64,000 nt of DNA from the NCBI GenBank assembly GCA_963575645.1, contig OY754469.1:41126753-41190752 (forward strand), read 5' to 3'. The notes under the pieces are model-generated. The model saw only the letters and a list, made by a program, of their open reading frames with translations, ran no database searches and was not told where the DNA came from. A program made the translations under genes and the position numbers. The stretch comes from Xanthostigma xanthostigma (lineage: Eukaryota > Arthropoda > Insecta > Raphidioptera > Raphidiidae). Shown in pieces: positions 9,765 through 21,510 of this stretch. Positions within the stretch are counted from its first letter, which is position 1; each line of letters starts with the position of its first letter.

Positions 9765-10003
9765 ACACTAATATGCATGCACAATACCATTGCGCACGTA
9801 GGTAAGCCCGTGTTTTATGTGCCATTAGAACCTGTTATCTCTATAAAAGAGCCCCGCTAACAAATTGGCATATCTACATTTTTAACTAAATATTGTACAT
9901 TTACTGATAAAATCTTAGCAGCACTGAAATGACTTAGGTCCGGCGGGTCTGGGATCTTGGATAAATTACCAACGGCCTAAAAATGTCCAGAAGAATTATT
10001 CCC
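9765..10003 (+). repeat. Inverted repeat arm, right (paired with 7893-8133)
   Basis: This is the reverse complement of 7893-8133, with AATATGCATGC, ACGTAGGTAAGC, AGAACCTGTTATCTC and GGCCTAAAAATGTCC. With its partner it brackets the hairpin at 8141-8698 and the tRNA-like piece at 9261. Whether the pair are transposon ends or two independent copies of a retroelement tail is unresolved. Confidence 0.6.
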
Positions 10004-10397
10004 AAACATGTAGTAATATGGCAGCTTCGTTTCACAACACGCATCCCTAAGTCAATGCTTGAACTGCATGTGCTTTATACTATGTAGATAAACATAATAA
10101 ATCTATTTACGTAAAATAATAAAACGTCTGTTATTATTTCTCTGATCACTTTATAAAATAAAACGAGAAACGCGCGGTGCTTTCGTAACAAATGGAGCGT
10201 GCTCCTTTCTAGGTGTGAGAGATATTTACAGTCGTTGGTTGTCAGTACATTTGTATACGGAGAACACTTTATATACTCTTGGTTCATCGTTTAAATAGAT
10301 CGGATAGTTCCACTAGGCCAGACGCACATTGAGGGAGATATAAAAGCAAATTCATACAACAATAATAAAAGGCGCCGTTTAGTGGCGATAATATATA

Positions 10398-10983
10398 GGG
10401 TGACCGGTAATTGCTCGTATTCCTCTCGGGAGAAGAGACTAATTTGGAATGATTTAACCGTACCACTTGGCGGTCGGAAATGCGTCATTTTTTTATGATA
10501 ATGACACTTCTGTGAAGAATTTTTGTTTTAATACACAACATAAAATCTAACAGTAAACGTGGTGTTTAGCTTTAAGAAGATTGGCCAATTAGTAAGCTAT
10601 CAGATCATGGAAAATTTCAGGCCAAAAAGTGAGAATATTTTTTTTTAACTCCCAAAGTTTGGATTTTTGTGAAAAGAAAACCGAAGTAGATTTTCTCGAA
10701 AATGGCGCATTTTCGACCCCCAAGTGATAGAGGTTAAACCATTCCAAATTAGTCATAGTTTTTTCTTCCAAGATCCATAAGATCGTTAAGAAAGTTTTCT
10801 GCTTTTAAAAAGGCAGTATTTAATTTTCTGATTGATGCAGAGTTTTATTCTCTTTCTGAATATTTTTTATCATTTTATACTTCTTTATAAACTGTAATGA
10901 CTTATTACATACCTTTGTCACTGTAATGAATACATTTCTATTCTATTCTATTTTATTCTAATACGAGCAATTACCGGTCACCC
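10398..10983. mobile_element. MITE with perfect 24-bp terminal inverted repeats
   Basis: The left end starts GGGTGACCGGTAATTGCTCG. The right end is its exact complement, finishing CCGGTCACCC at 10983, and identity runs for 24 bp. The inner right side carries (TTCTA)n after TGTAATGAATACATTTC, a typical non-LTR retroelement tail, so a retroposed piece is probably nested at the right. No clear target duplication is visible. Short minus-strand frames near 10284-10488 cross the left end and look non-coding. Confidence 0.65.
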
Positions 10984-11289
10984 ACACTCTTATCTAAGTT
11001 TTGTTCTATTACTACGTCTTCTGAATATCTTCTTACAAGATCATAAAATCATTTGATTGCATTATTGATCCAAGATAAGTTCACTGTCGTTCTGTCCGCG
11101 TAAAGTTTAGAGGAACACAAAAACGCAAATTATGTTTGATGAACGTTTCGCTAACCTCACAAGAAAATAATTAAAAACTCGATAATCTTTACTTGACAAG
11201 ATACTATTTCTTGATTGGTTCTTGCTCAAAAACAAAAAATCACGAAAAATAGTCCCGGTTTTCATTTTGACGCACCCTAGCCGTCATTT

Positions 11290-11371
11290 CCATCTTCGTA
11301 ACCAGCGCGCCAACCAGCAAAAATCCCAGCAGTGATTTCAGTGGCAGAACCAGCCTCGTGTGCAGCGACCT
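11290..11371. repeat. GCTAGC-rich terminal repeat, copy 2 (inverted)
   Basis: The complement reads AGGTCGCTGCACACGAGG, then ATCACTGCTGGGATTT and TGGCGCGCTGG. These match 4202-4275 in opposite orientation. TTA follows directly at 11372-11374. It could be the far end of a large element starting at 4202, or a separate copy. Confidence 0.5.
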
Positions 11372-11374
11372 TTA

Positions 11375-13251
11375 CAATGGTATAAATTAATTTGCCACTA
11401 TAAGGCAATTTGGATTATCGTTGACAACTACTTTTGAAGTGAATATTTTCTTATGCGTTATATAATACGCGCCACGAAACTAAAATACTCGAAGTTAGAT
11501 GCGAATGCGGGCTTGCGCTTGTTGTGTTGAAAAACTACAAACTCGCAACTCAACAAAACTAAAATAACAATAACAACTTGACAATAGCGTACTCGACTGT
11601 ACTTTAAAGCAGGAAAGCGACAAGTGACAAAGGCAACGAGCAATCACGGCCAATCAGCGACGAGCGCACGTTCCATGCAGGTAGCTGGGAGGTGGTGGCA
11701 GTCTGAACGGCTCTAAAATGTGCCTTTGCGACGTTGTTTGTGACTAACTTCCGAACTTTTTAGATCCGTAACGCGTATTATACATTACTAAAAGTAGACT
11801 GTATAACTCGTTAGATATAACGCGCCAAGCTTGCGGGGTCTCATAAGAATTAATTCGTTTCAAAAGTAGTCGTTGTGTTGTGTGTTAATCCAAATTTTCT
11901 TCGAAGTAATTTAACGTTTTAAATGCAAAACCTGTACCGGTTTACGACAGGTCAAAGTTAAGGTTAACTGCGTGTTGAAAAATTAATACTATAGTACCAC
12001 GTGCTGTGGCGCTCTTCGTCTCACACTTCTACCTCGCTAAGTTACACAGAACGCAACGTAGAGATAAATATTGTAGCTCGTCCTATCCAAAACCCATACT
12101 GCGTCCAGTCCAGCTAGCGATTATTGACTTATCTTTATTCGTATTTTCTCAAACTTGCTTTTTAATTTCATAAAAACAAAATGTTAGATTTGAATATTCC
12201 AGAGCTGGAAAATGCTGAAAACTTTGTGCTTGTAATAATAGTTAAAGCACTTTGCTTAAAGCTTTTTGTAAAACAGATACGTGATGCTTAGCATAAATAC
12301 TTGCTACTTATTAAGCGCGTACCGTGAACAGTACTGAGGTAACTGCTGAGATAAATAGATAAATGAACTGTGTAAATAAACAGTGCGCGAAATAAATAGT
12401 GCAGAATGGCTTATAGACCATTGATTTCAATTATATAAATCTAGTTTAACATAAATAATCTCTTGTATATAGTCATATAGTGTTTAGTGTACATAAATAC
12501 TGACTGTATTCTTTATAACTTATTCCTTTATTTTATTAGTTAGAATTTCTTGTTTTGTTTCTGTTACGTTATAGAGAAGTGCTTTTAGTTTGTTTAGTTA
12601 CTTGTTTTGTTAACGTTTCACTATTGTAAATAAATATAAACTGCCTAATACGCGTTCAACAAGCTTGTTAAGCATCAGTAATGCACTTTCAAAGTTTATT
12701 TGTTGTTAGAGATCAATTTCTTGTTGGTTTAAGCTCAAACTTCTCCATCAATTACAAATATTGTTCATGTCCAAAATTTATATCATAACTTTAAAATGCT
12801 TAACTTTTTAAGCACTTGAGCAAGTGCCCGATGCTTTTAAGCATTTTTTAAAATGAAAGTCATGTAGCTTCATGAAATCGCGCATTAATGGTGCTCTGAT
12901 ATGTTCATTAACATTAATTATTGTCATCATCAAAGTAAGATCATTACTAAACGTGTTTTACGAAATGATTGAATATTATTATTGTAGATAATATTTCAGG
13001 AAGTTATTATACTACGTGTAGAAATTAGGTTGTGAAAAACATATACCCAGTGTTATTTATCTTTGTAACCAGAACTTTAGAAGTTATTTTCTACATTTAA
13101 AAACTATTTCATTCATGTACAATCATTTTATTTTTACGTTACAATAAATTAGTAAATTGAAGCGGAGCAATATTAACTTCTCAAAATAAAAAAGAGACTG
13201 TATTTTATACTATAGATGTAAGACTGGTATAATTGGTAAAAAAATAATGAT
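11375..13251. other. No gene seen
   Basis: The segment at 11640-11730 (CAATCAGCGACGAGCGCACG, GGTAGCTGGGAGGTGG) is richer in GC and CpG than its surroundings. ACGCGTTATATAAT-like motifs occur near 11452 and in inverted form near 11770 and 11815. I see no coding frame or clear element boundary. The remainder to 13251 is ordinary AT-rich sequence. Confidence 0.35.
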
Positions 13252-13330
13252 GATACCGATCGTCGGGATCGAACCTACGTCCTTTAGGTTACACGAGGCA
13301 GTCATTCTACCTCATCGCCATTTAGCTTAA
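13252..13330 (-). other. tRNA-like sequence (pseudo-tRNA or SINE head)
   Basis: The minus strand has GATGAGGTAGAATGACTGCC (A-box-like) and GTAGGTTCGATCCCGAC (B-box/T-arm). The spacing is roughly tRNA-like, but the anticodon arm and acceptor do not pair cleanly. It is probably a degraded tRNA-derived SINE head or pseudogene. Confidence 0.4.
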
Positions 13331-14156
13331 TGTTCTACAGTCAAAAATATATATTGGATACAGTGTCCATCGAGATAATTATTTCATAATTATTGTTTTG
13401 AATTTTCTGTATGTACCTACTTGAAAAAGTCTAAATCTATAGACGAAACGTCGTACCTACACTAAATAAATCTAGTTTTTCCTTGCGATTTTTCTTATTA
13501 ACTAGTTCTACAGTAATATTTTACAGTATAAGTTATACGTATATTGCAACGTTTCGTTAAATTTTCAGTATCATAAAGCGATTTTACCTCACTGTGCCAA
13601 AAATCAAAAATTTAAAGTTATAAGTAACATTTCGTATAACATAACAAAAAACGTCGTAAAAATATATAATCGTGCCGAGGATACAAAAACACCATTATTA
13701 GAATTCTGAATTTGTATAATTTTTCATTTTCGTTGTAAAGCTCTGCAAAAAGCTTAAAAGGTAACCGCATGCATAGGTAGGTATATAAGATATTTACAGC
13801 CGTACATAAGAAGAGCTGAAAAAAATTGCAATAACTTCTTTTACGACACACCGGAAAAATATTCCCAGTATCCACTTTGTGATATAAATGCTGCCGTGCA
13901 GGTCCCACGTACAGCCGTTGTGGGGAGTTGAATTCGAATCTTTTGTTGAATCGTTCGTTAGGGGAACTAATGTTAACCCATATTGGAAACTTACCTCTTC
14001 TGATCAGATCATTGTATTGTAACAAAACTGTTCTAGTTCCAAACTTACAAAACTTTACCTCTTTATAATATCAGTAATAGATTAGATTTTTATAAAAATA
14101 CGGTGAACTTCGTAAGTGTGCAAAGTTTCAAGTTGAGCAACTATGTGGAAGAGTGT

Positions 14157-14815
14157 CAAAAATTAAAAAAACTCGGGTCGCAGTGCGAAACCCTGGCGTC
14201 AATTTAATGTATATTTGCTTTTATAAGCAGTGTGGCTGTATTTATGAACTTAACTTTGTTTTTGGACAAAATAAAAAAAAGAAACTCCTTAATACACCCC
14301 TTAAAACAACATTATTTTACTTATTTTCAATATTACATACCAACTCACTATCTGTACCAAAATATATACACCTTTCAGTATGTGAATCTATATCAGTAAA
14401 CTTTCGTTTTCATAAAATTTGTAGGTCTGGTCCTGTCGGGCCGATTTTATTAAAATTTTAACAGCACATTTTAAAAATTACTAAAGGGTTAAACTTCAAA
14501 TTTTAAACGATTCTGAGAATTTTTTCGCTGTTTTTGGGCTCAAAAACATTTTTCAACACCTAAATACCCCCCTTAAAATAGCCTGATCGGGCCCGTTTTA
14601 AATAGGCTTCTTGCGATGATGGATTTCAACATGTGGACCAAATTTCGTTTAAATCGATTAAGTATGTCGAGAGTTATCGTGGTCACACACTATATATATA
14701 AACATTTCCAAAAATGTTGCCACACTTCTTAGGAAGTTGAGAAATTTTGGTCCGACCCCTAGGTCCTGCCATCCGACCGACGCCAATAGTGTAAGTACCT
14801 TATGGCAAATACACT
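14157..14815 (+). repeat. Interspersed repeat, copy A (partner at 29948-30535)
   Basis: Almost the whole stretch is found in reverse complement at 29948-30535. Shared blocks include ACTCGGGTCGCAGTGCGAAACC, TAAGCAGTGTGGCT, TCGATTAAG with GAGAGTTATCGTGGTCACAC, and ACGCCAATAGTGTAAGT. It contains GGGG/CCCC-flanked A-rich blocks and a TATATATA run. The companion copy sits in a longer unit with Helitron-like body phrases, so I infer a Helitron-type or unclassified repeat. The open frames inside are not conserved as protein. Confidence 0.6.
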
Positions 14816-15050
14816 TACAAGATTTGACTCTAATTAATGTTGATAAAAAGCGGTTCCCTAAACACCGTCACTATTTTTTCTTTATTTCCTTTTTACAACA
14901 AAAAATGAACCGCCTTCAAAATAAGTTCGAGAAACGATTTTTGGGATCGACGCCTTTTCAATTTAGTTTTAGTAATATTTAATTAGATTGGGGCCGATCT
15001 CATAATATAATTATCCTTCGTTTTTTAGTAGACGGTTCAAAATAGGCCCC

Positions 15051-15575
15051 CCGTTTTATTATTTAATAGTAAAATATTTTTTCCAAAAATTTTAAAAATA
15101 TTTAACAATTTTAATTTCAGAAAAAAAATTTTGAGTGAATTATTTTTATGTGTTGACATAATAAAAATACAATATTATTATACATAGGAAGAGATAGGAA
15201 ATACGACGAATTATAATTATGTGTACACATAATAATAATGTATTTTTATTATGTCAACACATAAAAATAATTCACTCAAAATTTTTTTTCTGAAAATAAA
15301 ATTGTTAAATATTTTTAAAATTTTTGGAAAAATATTTTACATTTAAATAGTGAAACGGCAAATATTTAACAATTTTAATTTCAGAAAAAAAATTTTGAGT
15401 GAATTATTTTTATGTGTTGACATAATAAAAATGCATTATTATTATGTGTACACATAATTATAATTCGTTGTATTTCCTATCTCTTCTTATATCAAAATTT
15501 TTTTTCTGAAATTAAAATTGTTAAATATTTTTAAAATTTTTGGAAAAAATATTTTACTATTAAATAGTAAAACGG
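15051..15575. repeat. Compound foldback element with four repeated arms
   Basis: The outer ends CCGTTTTATTATTTAATAG and CTATTAAATAGTAAAACGG are inverted repeats, with arms continuing through TTTTAAAAATATTTAACAAT. Inside, one module (about 140 bp: GAGTGAATTATTTTTATGTG, GACATAATAAAAAT, AATTATAATTATGTGTACAC) is repeated alternately in direct and inverted orientation. The whole is therefore a palindrome containing another palindrome centred near 15205. It is non-coding. It probably arose from foldback transposition or inverted duplication. Confidence 0.75.
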
Positions 15576-16033
15576 CGTGCCATATTCAATTTGTTTTATA
15601 AAAAGTTTTATTACACAGGTCAGAACGAATCTTTATTTTCGAAGAGCGATAAATGACCGTATTCATCCATGCAACTCACAGTAAAAGTAGATATAAAACC
15701 TAAGAAGCATTTAATTTTAATGATTGAACATAATGGCGTCATTTTGTAGCGAAATACGGTCACAAGATAATGTTTTTTCAACGTGTTTCAATCTGCTGAA
15801 GAAAACTCTGAACTTCGTTTTCTAGTAGAAACTAAAACAAGTTTAATGACTTTGTGGTTACACTATGTAAACATTTTTATTAATTATTATACACAATATA
15901 ATGTTTTCTGTGTTGTATTCAAATGTAATTAATATTAAGAATTACAGTGGCAAAACTCTTTCTGTTAACTTTTTTCATTTTTTTTTCTTAAATATAGAAA
16001 GAAGATTTCTGATAATACATCTTAAATAATAGA

Positions 16034-16665
16034 GCATATACAATACAATACAATAATATCTCTTTATTTATAACCACAGTAGGTAAGTAGGTATAAATTG
16101 AGTCAATATAAGATCAGATACAAAAAAATATATACAATCAGATACAAATGCTGAATTAATATAAAAACGTAATTACAATAAAAACTACTTTATTCAAAAT
16201 TTAAAAACTCGTTAATAGAGTAAAAACAGCCTGCCACTAAGAACTTTTTTAATTGTTTTTTGAATTTATCAATACTGTCTATTTTCTTTAATTCATCTGG
16301 CAATTTATTATTGAATTTTAAAGCGCAACATAATGGACCGTCATTACGAAATGAAAAGTGCTGTTGGGGAATTAATAATGCTTCTCTGTGTCTTGCTTCA
16401 TAACTATGTCTGTCTCCAACTATTATGAATTTACTTTTATTTGGTTTTACATGCACAATTGCACTATAAATATATAGAGATGGCACAGTTAGTAATTCTT
16501 GATTTATAAAAGTTTCTCGGCAAGAATGTCGAAAAGGTAATTGAAAAATCAATCTTACACATTTCTTTTGCATTATAAATAGTTCTTGAGCTTTAGTATT
16601 GCATCCCCAGCAGATGATACCGTACTTTAAACGGCTGTATACGAAGGAAAAATATACTATTTTAC
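16034..16665 (-). pseudogene. Non-LTR retrotransposon reverse transcriptase, C-terminal fragment
   Basis: Minus-strand translation gives FVYSRLKYGIICWGCNTKA, then AQELFIMQKKCVRLIF and NNKLPDELKKIDSIDKFKKQ, ending KKFLVAGCFYSINEFLNFE. YG..CWG, QKK.VR and N.LP followed by FKK.LK.FL and FYS..EF are the conserved C-terminal landmarks of Jockey/CR1-type LINE reverse transcriptases. The fragment lacks the palm domain with the FADD-type catalytic motif, so it is 5'-truncated, as usual for dead LINEs. About 160 bp downstream on the minus strand the copy ends in AATAAAGAGATATTATTG and a (TATTG)n tail at 16034-16055. Clade assignment is approximate. Confidence 0.75.
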
Positions 16666-17394
16666 GAACATGAATACTAACACAACAGGAGCAGATTCTG
16701 CGCAGAACAAATAATATATATAACTGGATATATGCACATAAAAAATAGTCATGAAAAATAAATGTTATCTAAAGTAGAAATAAAAATTTAAACATAAACG
16801 TATATTTCTTTAGATATTTGATAAAAATATTGAATAAAATTGATTTTGACTAAAAAAATAAAATGCTAAGTTATAAAATATCTAGCATATTTGATAAAGT
16901 TTGTTGCTTGCCAGTAGCTATTTTTAATTAAAATTGTGTCTACACAAAAAATATTTGTAAAATTTGCATATATTCGCTGATGTCTAGCCTAAAGGTGAAA
17001 TATTTGTGTGGAGGTATTTTCATTCTATTACCAAATTTAGAATCATTCTTTTGACATATCTACCAAAACATATTGCCTTAAATGTACAGGGATTCGATTC
17101 ATCATGATTTTTATGTCCTCGTCAATACTAGAAGGAAATTGCTTGTGATTGAAAAAGCGAGAAATACGAAAAAGTAAAGCAATATTGTTTTGAACAAAAA
17201 CAAGCAGATCTTCATCGTAGTTGGTTGGCTGAAATGAGACAATAATATTATTTTTTTAACTACTAAAATGACCACTTCTCAAATATTGTTATTTAAAAAT
17301 TAAAATATAATTTACAAATGCGTTTTTATTTATATTGTCTATTTTCAACTGACGCAGTTAAAATGGACTACAAATTGGTTATACTCCAAATTTA

Positions 17395-17831
17395 ATTTCA
17401 AATGCAGTATAGACATAAGTTTTGTTGACATGGTAGCTATGGAAATCATTAATGCATTACAAAAAAAACCGTTCAACAAAAAATCAACATTGATTGGGCG
17501 CGGCGCCCGAGGAAGCTTCGTTTCTGTAATGTATTAATGATTTCAATAGCTACTATATCAACCATATAGATATTATACTAGAGTACGCGAGTGAGCCATG
17601 AAAGTGTCTGCTATTCAAAGAGAGAAAAGTTCCTTATCTCCATGGTAACTAATTATACAAGACAATGCTGATTTGAGTAAACATATATAGTGATACGGAA
17701 CGTTTGCAGCGTTCTCTCTCTGAACGACAGACACTTTCACTTATGGCAAGCATACCCGCTAGCCTACTCTAGTACTTATATCTCTATGATATCAACAAAG
17801 CTCATGTCTATATTGCATTTCCATTGAAATT
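17395..17831. repeat. Palindromic element interrupted by a MITE
   Basis: The left arm (TTTCAAATGCAGTATAGACA, TTTTGTTGACATGGTAGC) pairs with a right arm ending GACTATATTGCATTTCC-like sequence at 17800-17831. GTAGCTATGGAAATCATTAA pairs with TTAATGATTTCAATAGCTAC (17431-17555). The right arm is split by the 226-bp MITE at 17563-17788. A GC block, GGGCGCGGCGCCCGAGG, sits in the loop. Confidence 0.7.
17563..17788. mobile_element. 226-bp MITE with perfect 8-bp duplication (hAT or P type)
   Basis: The element starts CATATAGATATTATACTAGAG and ends CTCTAGTACTTATATCTCTATG. It is flanked by identical ATATCAAC (17555-17562 and 17789-17796). Subterminal repeats GAAAGTGTCTG and CAGACACTTTC are also inverted. 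An 8-bp duplication fits hAT or P elements, and the CATA start slightly favours P. Removing the element and one duplication restores the arm of the surrounding palindrome. Confidence 0.8.
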
Positions 17832-18722
17832 CATTGTGTAAAGAGAAACCCAAATTATGCAATTTGAAATTTATGAAAATTAAAATTATTTAGTGTTTTT
17901 CTATACATATATTTTCGTCTATAACAATATTATTTATTTATCGTATGGTGGTCATTTAAATTATATAAAATTTTGTTTGTGGCAGCCGCATGATAATTAT
18001 AATATGTTGATGCCGAGATAAATTCTATTGAAAGTCGACTTGCGGTAATAAAGTTAATATTTGCAATAATAATAACATATTTCATTCAAGCAAATAGGCT
18101 TGAAGTAAACACAGCGTCACAATAGATCTGGTTTGCTATTTGCCGGAAGCCTAGCTCTATTGTTTCTCAGAAACTCAGACTCTGAGGTATTAACTAACTC
18201 GCGCATGCTAAAAGTTTGTCATCGTAACGCTTCGAGGTAAAGCAAGTGCACTCGTACAGCTTTCAATATTATATCATAGTGTAATTAAATACAGTTAGTT
18301 AATACTTGTATTATGTTTGTTGGAATAACCAACATAATATGAACAATTCATGTAAATATACTATAAAGTTTGCAAATATAACTTCATTGAATTAAAGGAA
18401 AGCGAATGTCTATTTTGGGAGAAACATTATAGATGCTCGACAACGAAGGTCGTCTGTGAGTAGGGTATCCAAAAGAATGGATATATTTTTGATTTGGTTA
18501 ACGAAAACTTTTAGTTTTTTGTTAAAAAAGAGCTACATTTGTTGCTTGTTGTTTTTTTTTTTTTTTAATTTATCCCCTAATAGTCAATATGATCAATATC
18601 ATAGGTATAAATACAATAAAACGTCGTCCCATGAAAGTGTCGCGCCATTTGCACGGTTTTACTCGCAACCAAATGCGCCAATAGAATTGTTTCACGTCAA
18701 AAATTTGTTTAAAAAATTCCAG

Positions 18723-19346
18723 CCAATTGGGCAACGACACCATTCCAACTTCAAAAATATTGACATTTGATATAGTATCGCGTGAGGTGACGTGGGTAAT
18801 GGCTAGTATTCAATATGATATTTGTTATTCGTTGTCATTGTTACCTACATAATATGTTCAACGTCATGTAAAAATTAATCAAAGCATGCTCAACTAGTTT
18901 ATTTCTGACAGATCTACAAAACATAAGAACAACCAATTTTTTTATTTTTAACATATTTCTGAAACTATAAAGTTCAGAAAAAAAATATTTAACGAAACTT
19001 TATTGAAAAAATAAATAGAATAATAAGACGCCATGAAAAGTATACCATTATTATATAAAAAACACCGTTATGGCATATATCTCTTCTGCGCATGCGTCGA
19101 TTTTCCCCATAAACAATAGGGCTCTTCATATTTGCATACCAAACATCCTCCCAAAATTTGGTTTCAATCCGTTCATCCGTTTGACCTGTATCGTGTTCAC
19201 AGACTAACAGACGCACAGAGTTTCTCCAAAAATGTTTTTAGATTCGGGGGACCTCAAAGCGAAAAGATATTGTAAAATTTTGAAAAATGATTTTTGACCT
19301 AAACTAGTACCATTCCCCACTTGTGGGTTGGAATGATAAAAGATTG
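18723..19346. mobile_element. Interspersed element (ATTCCAAC ends), copy A
   Basis: Collinear with 58207-58918. Shared blocks include TCGCGTGAGGTG, GTTACCTACATAATATGTTC, AAAAGTATACCATTATTATA, CATCCTCCCAAAATTT and TCATCCGTTTGACCTGTATC. Near the ends CATTCCAAC and GTTGGAATG are inverted, suggesting a TIR element of about 620 bp. No transposase is encoded. Exact ends are uncertain. Confidence 0.6.
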
Positions 19347-19834
19347 TCAGCGTTAATTTGGTAATAAGAAGACCCCGCTTTACTGCATATGATGGCAGTA
19401 TTATTTCTGGTAGCGTTGAAGGAGGAATTGTTCTTTCGTATAAATGAGGTTTGTGGCACGTTGAGCGTCGTCATCCTACAAAATCTAGCGTAGTACATTA
19501 TGTTTGTTAGGTTAGCCGTACCTTAAACCTCATCGCTTGAAGCGTTTTCCTCCAGTAAACTATCGTCGTTTCATTAGAACAGTGATTGTAAATTCACTTG
19601 TTTTAGAGTGCACTCTTTCAATTCGAGTTTTTGAATTTGAATTTATTTACTTACTTTTACATATTATTATTTTTACAATGTCATTATATGTAAGTTTTCC
19701 TACCCAACTTGGCAGAGCCAGTTCCAGGGTAAGAAACAAAACATTTTACAATTTTAATATTTGTAGCGTGTAATATTTTCAAAATACGAATGAAAAAAAA
19801 AATGGAAAGAAAATAAATAAATGAAATGAATTAA

Positions 19835-20455
19835 TAATGGCTTACGAAGTTTTAGTAAATTCAGAGTGATTGAGGATGCTGTAAACAATTTTTGAGTTGT
19901 TTTCATGTAACAACCAGCCGAATATTTTTTTATTAAATGTTTTTGAATTTAACAGGTATGCTGTTGTATAGCTTAGGAGTAAGGAATACCGCATGGTTTT
20001 GGCTAAAAGTCTTCGACATTTTTGGCACTTGTATGGGATTTTGGGACATCATTCTTGTTTTGTAATTATGATAATATGGGATACGGTTTTCTGGCTTTTT
20101 ATGGAACAGGGATAGAGCAGCTTTAGCAAATAGTTGAGTAACATTCAATACTCGAAATTCGCTAAAGAGTTCTAAGGAAGGGTAACGACGAGGTTTTTTA
20201 TAGATTATCCGGAGAAGGAGTTTTTGGGTGGAAGCAAGTGACATCAGTGTGGATTTGTACGTGCCACCCCAGATAGAAATGCCATATTCGATCACTGATT
20301 GGCACAGAGCAAAGTATACCTGTCTCAACAACTCCATGTGTAATATGTCTCTAAGTGTTATGAATATATGACAAAGTTTTCTTAATTTTTGTGATACCTA
20401 ATGTGTCAGTATGAAATTCCATTTGAGGTGTCTGTCTACTATTAATCCTAAATAT
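19835..20455 (-). pseudogene. Non-LTR retrotransposon reverse transcriptase, C-terminal fragment
   Basis: Minus-strand translation begins IKYLGLIVDRHLKWNFILTH, meets a stop, resumes VSQKLRKLCHIF, then LRQVYFALCQSVIEYGISIW and GGTYKST. It continues TQKLLLRIIYKKPRRYPSLE and LFSEFRVLNVTQLF. KYLG..D..L.W, YFAL.QS.I.YGI..WGG and KPRRYPS are conserved landmarks of LINE reverse transcriptases (Jockey/CR1-like) downstream of the catalytic palm. A frameshift near 19945 leads to FKKHLIKKYSAGCYMK, the usual C-terminal end. With one stop and one frameshift it is dead. Confidence 0.78.
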
Positions 20456-20572
20456 TTAATGTGTTGTAGGTACTTGTGATGTGTGTATTGTGAATTTTTA
20501 TTTAAATGGTCTAAAAAAAAGAAAGTAAACTTTAAATAAAATCAATCCCAACCATTATACAATTTTATGGTC

Positions 20573-20703
20573 TAAAAGCTTGTCGCGAGATTTTCCTGTG
20601 TAAATTTATTTTATCACTTATTTCTTAGAATTACTTGTGTCAAGATCAGGTTACATATTGTATTTTTGTTTATTTAAACAGAAAAATCTCGCACAAGCTT
20701 TTA
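20573..20703. repeat. Inverted repeat
   Basis: AAAAGCTTGTCGCGAGATTTTCCTG on the left pairs with CAGAAAAATCTCGCACAAGCTTTT on the right, enclosing about 75 bp. It may be the end of the GCTAGC-rich repeat that follows. Confidence 0.5.
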
Positions 20704-20744
20704 TATCACATACCTAGCAGCAGATCTAGCAGGGAAAATAGATT

Positions 20745-20870
20745 TTGTTCTAATTTTAAATCCTTGTGAGCTAGCAGAGCGCGCAGTGACGTCATTTCCA
20801 GTTTCGTACCCAGCCTACCGGCTAGCAGAACTCCTAGCAAAGTTTCTAGCCTTTAGATACACAAACAGTA
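20745..20870. repeat. GCTAGC-rich terminal repeat, copy 3
   Basis: Repeated GAGCTAGCAGAG, GGCTAGCAGAACTCCTAGC and TTTCTAGCC motifs, with GACGTCATTTCCAGTTTCGT, parallel the stretch at 11270-11300. It is part of the family also at 4202 and 41143. Confidence 0.4.
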
Positions 20871-20924
20871 ACTGTAAGACATTATTGCAAAAGACAATAG
20901 CAGGTTATGTCTAACTAGAGTGAC

Positions 20925-21509
20925 CTGTGCGAATTATTCGCACTAAATAAGTATAATAATTATCACTTTACAAAATTATTTTTTAAATATGATTGCAGGT
21001 ATTCAATTCGTTTCTAATTTTGCACACTGCTTATAACGTTCTTCTTTTTGTTGTGTTACAATATGAAGCTCAGATGACAGATCGAAGAAATATTTTACTA
21101 AAATTGTCATATAGAGGCGCAAGTAGCAAAAGCGTTGAGCTAAGCCGTCAGATGGCATCATGCAGCATTGCTGGGACGTTGTTCAGCGTTGCTCGCTGTT
21201 TCAAAATTAAAGTCGTTAGATGGCAGTATGCAGTATTGTGTCTGTTGTATTACAATATGAAGGTCAGATGACAGATCGAAGTGTTGACGTTGTTTCAAAA
21301 TTAAAGACGAGAGATGGCAGACGTTGTTCAGCGTTGCTGTATTTTAATTAATTTACAAAAACAAAAGCAATAATAAATTTCTTAGTTGTCGATGTCAGTA
21401 GAGCTAGCAATTATCTGTAAAATGATATATAATATATGTGGAGAAATTATGAGGTTTTATCTAAAAAGGGAGGCAAACATCTTTAACCTTAGCGTATTAA
21501 TATATATGA
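20925..21509 (-). mobile_element. Non-autonomous Helitron, family H1 copy 1
   Basis: Read on the minus strand, the element starts TCATATATATTAATACGC and ends with the hairpin GTGCGAATAATTCGCAC, then AGGTCACT and CTAG. It lies between A and T (T at 21510 and A at 20924 on the plus strand). These are the defining marks of a Helitron: 5'-TC, 3' hairpin plus CTRR, and AT target without duplication. The copies at 39679-40176 and 41727-42356 share both termini. The interior carries repeated AGATGGCAG and GTTCAGCGTTGCT motifs. The open frame at 20993-21271 is not conserved between copies and there is no Rep/helicase. Confidence 0.88.
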
Positions 21510-21510
21510 T

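Noticed and set aside
4202..11371. A single 7.2-kb Harbinger transposon
   Set aside because: The two ends match only imperfectly, the left piece looks self-inverted, and no nuclease frame remains. Kept only as a hypothesis.
18456..18770. 104-residue plus-strand frame
   Set aside because: It contains poly-F from a T run and enters the repeat at 18723. No domain or conserved copy at 58207.
20993..21271. 92-residue frame, repeated in part at 39757-39942
   Set aside because: The repetition reflects two copies of the same non-coding Helitron. Indels break the frame between copies.
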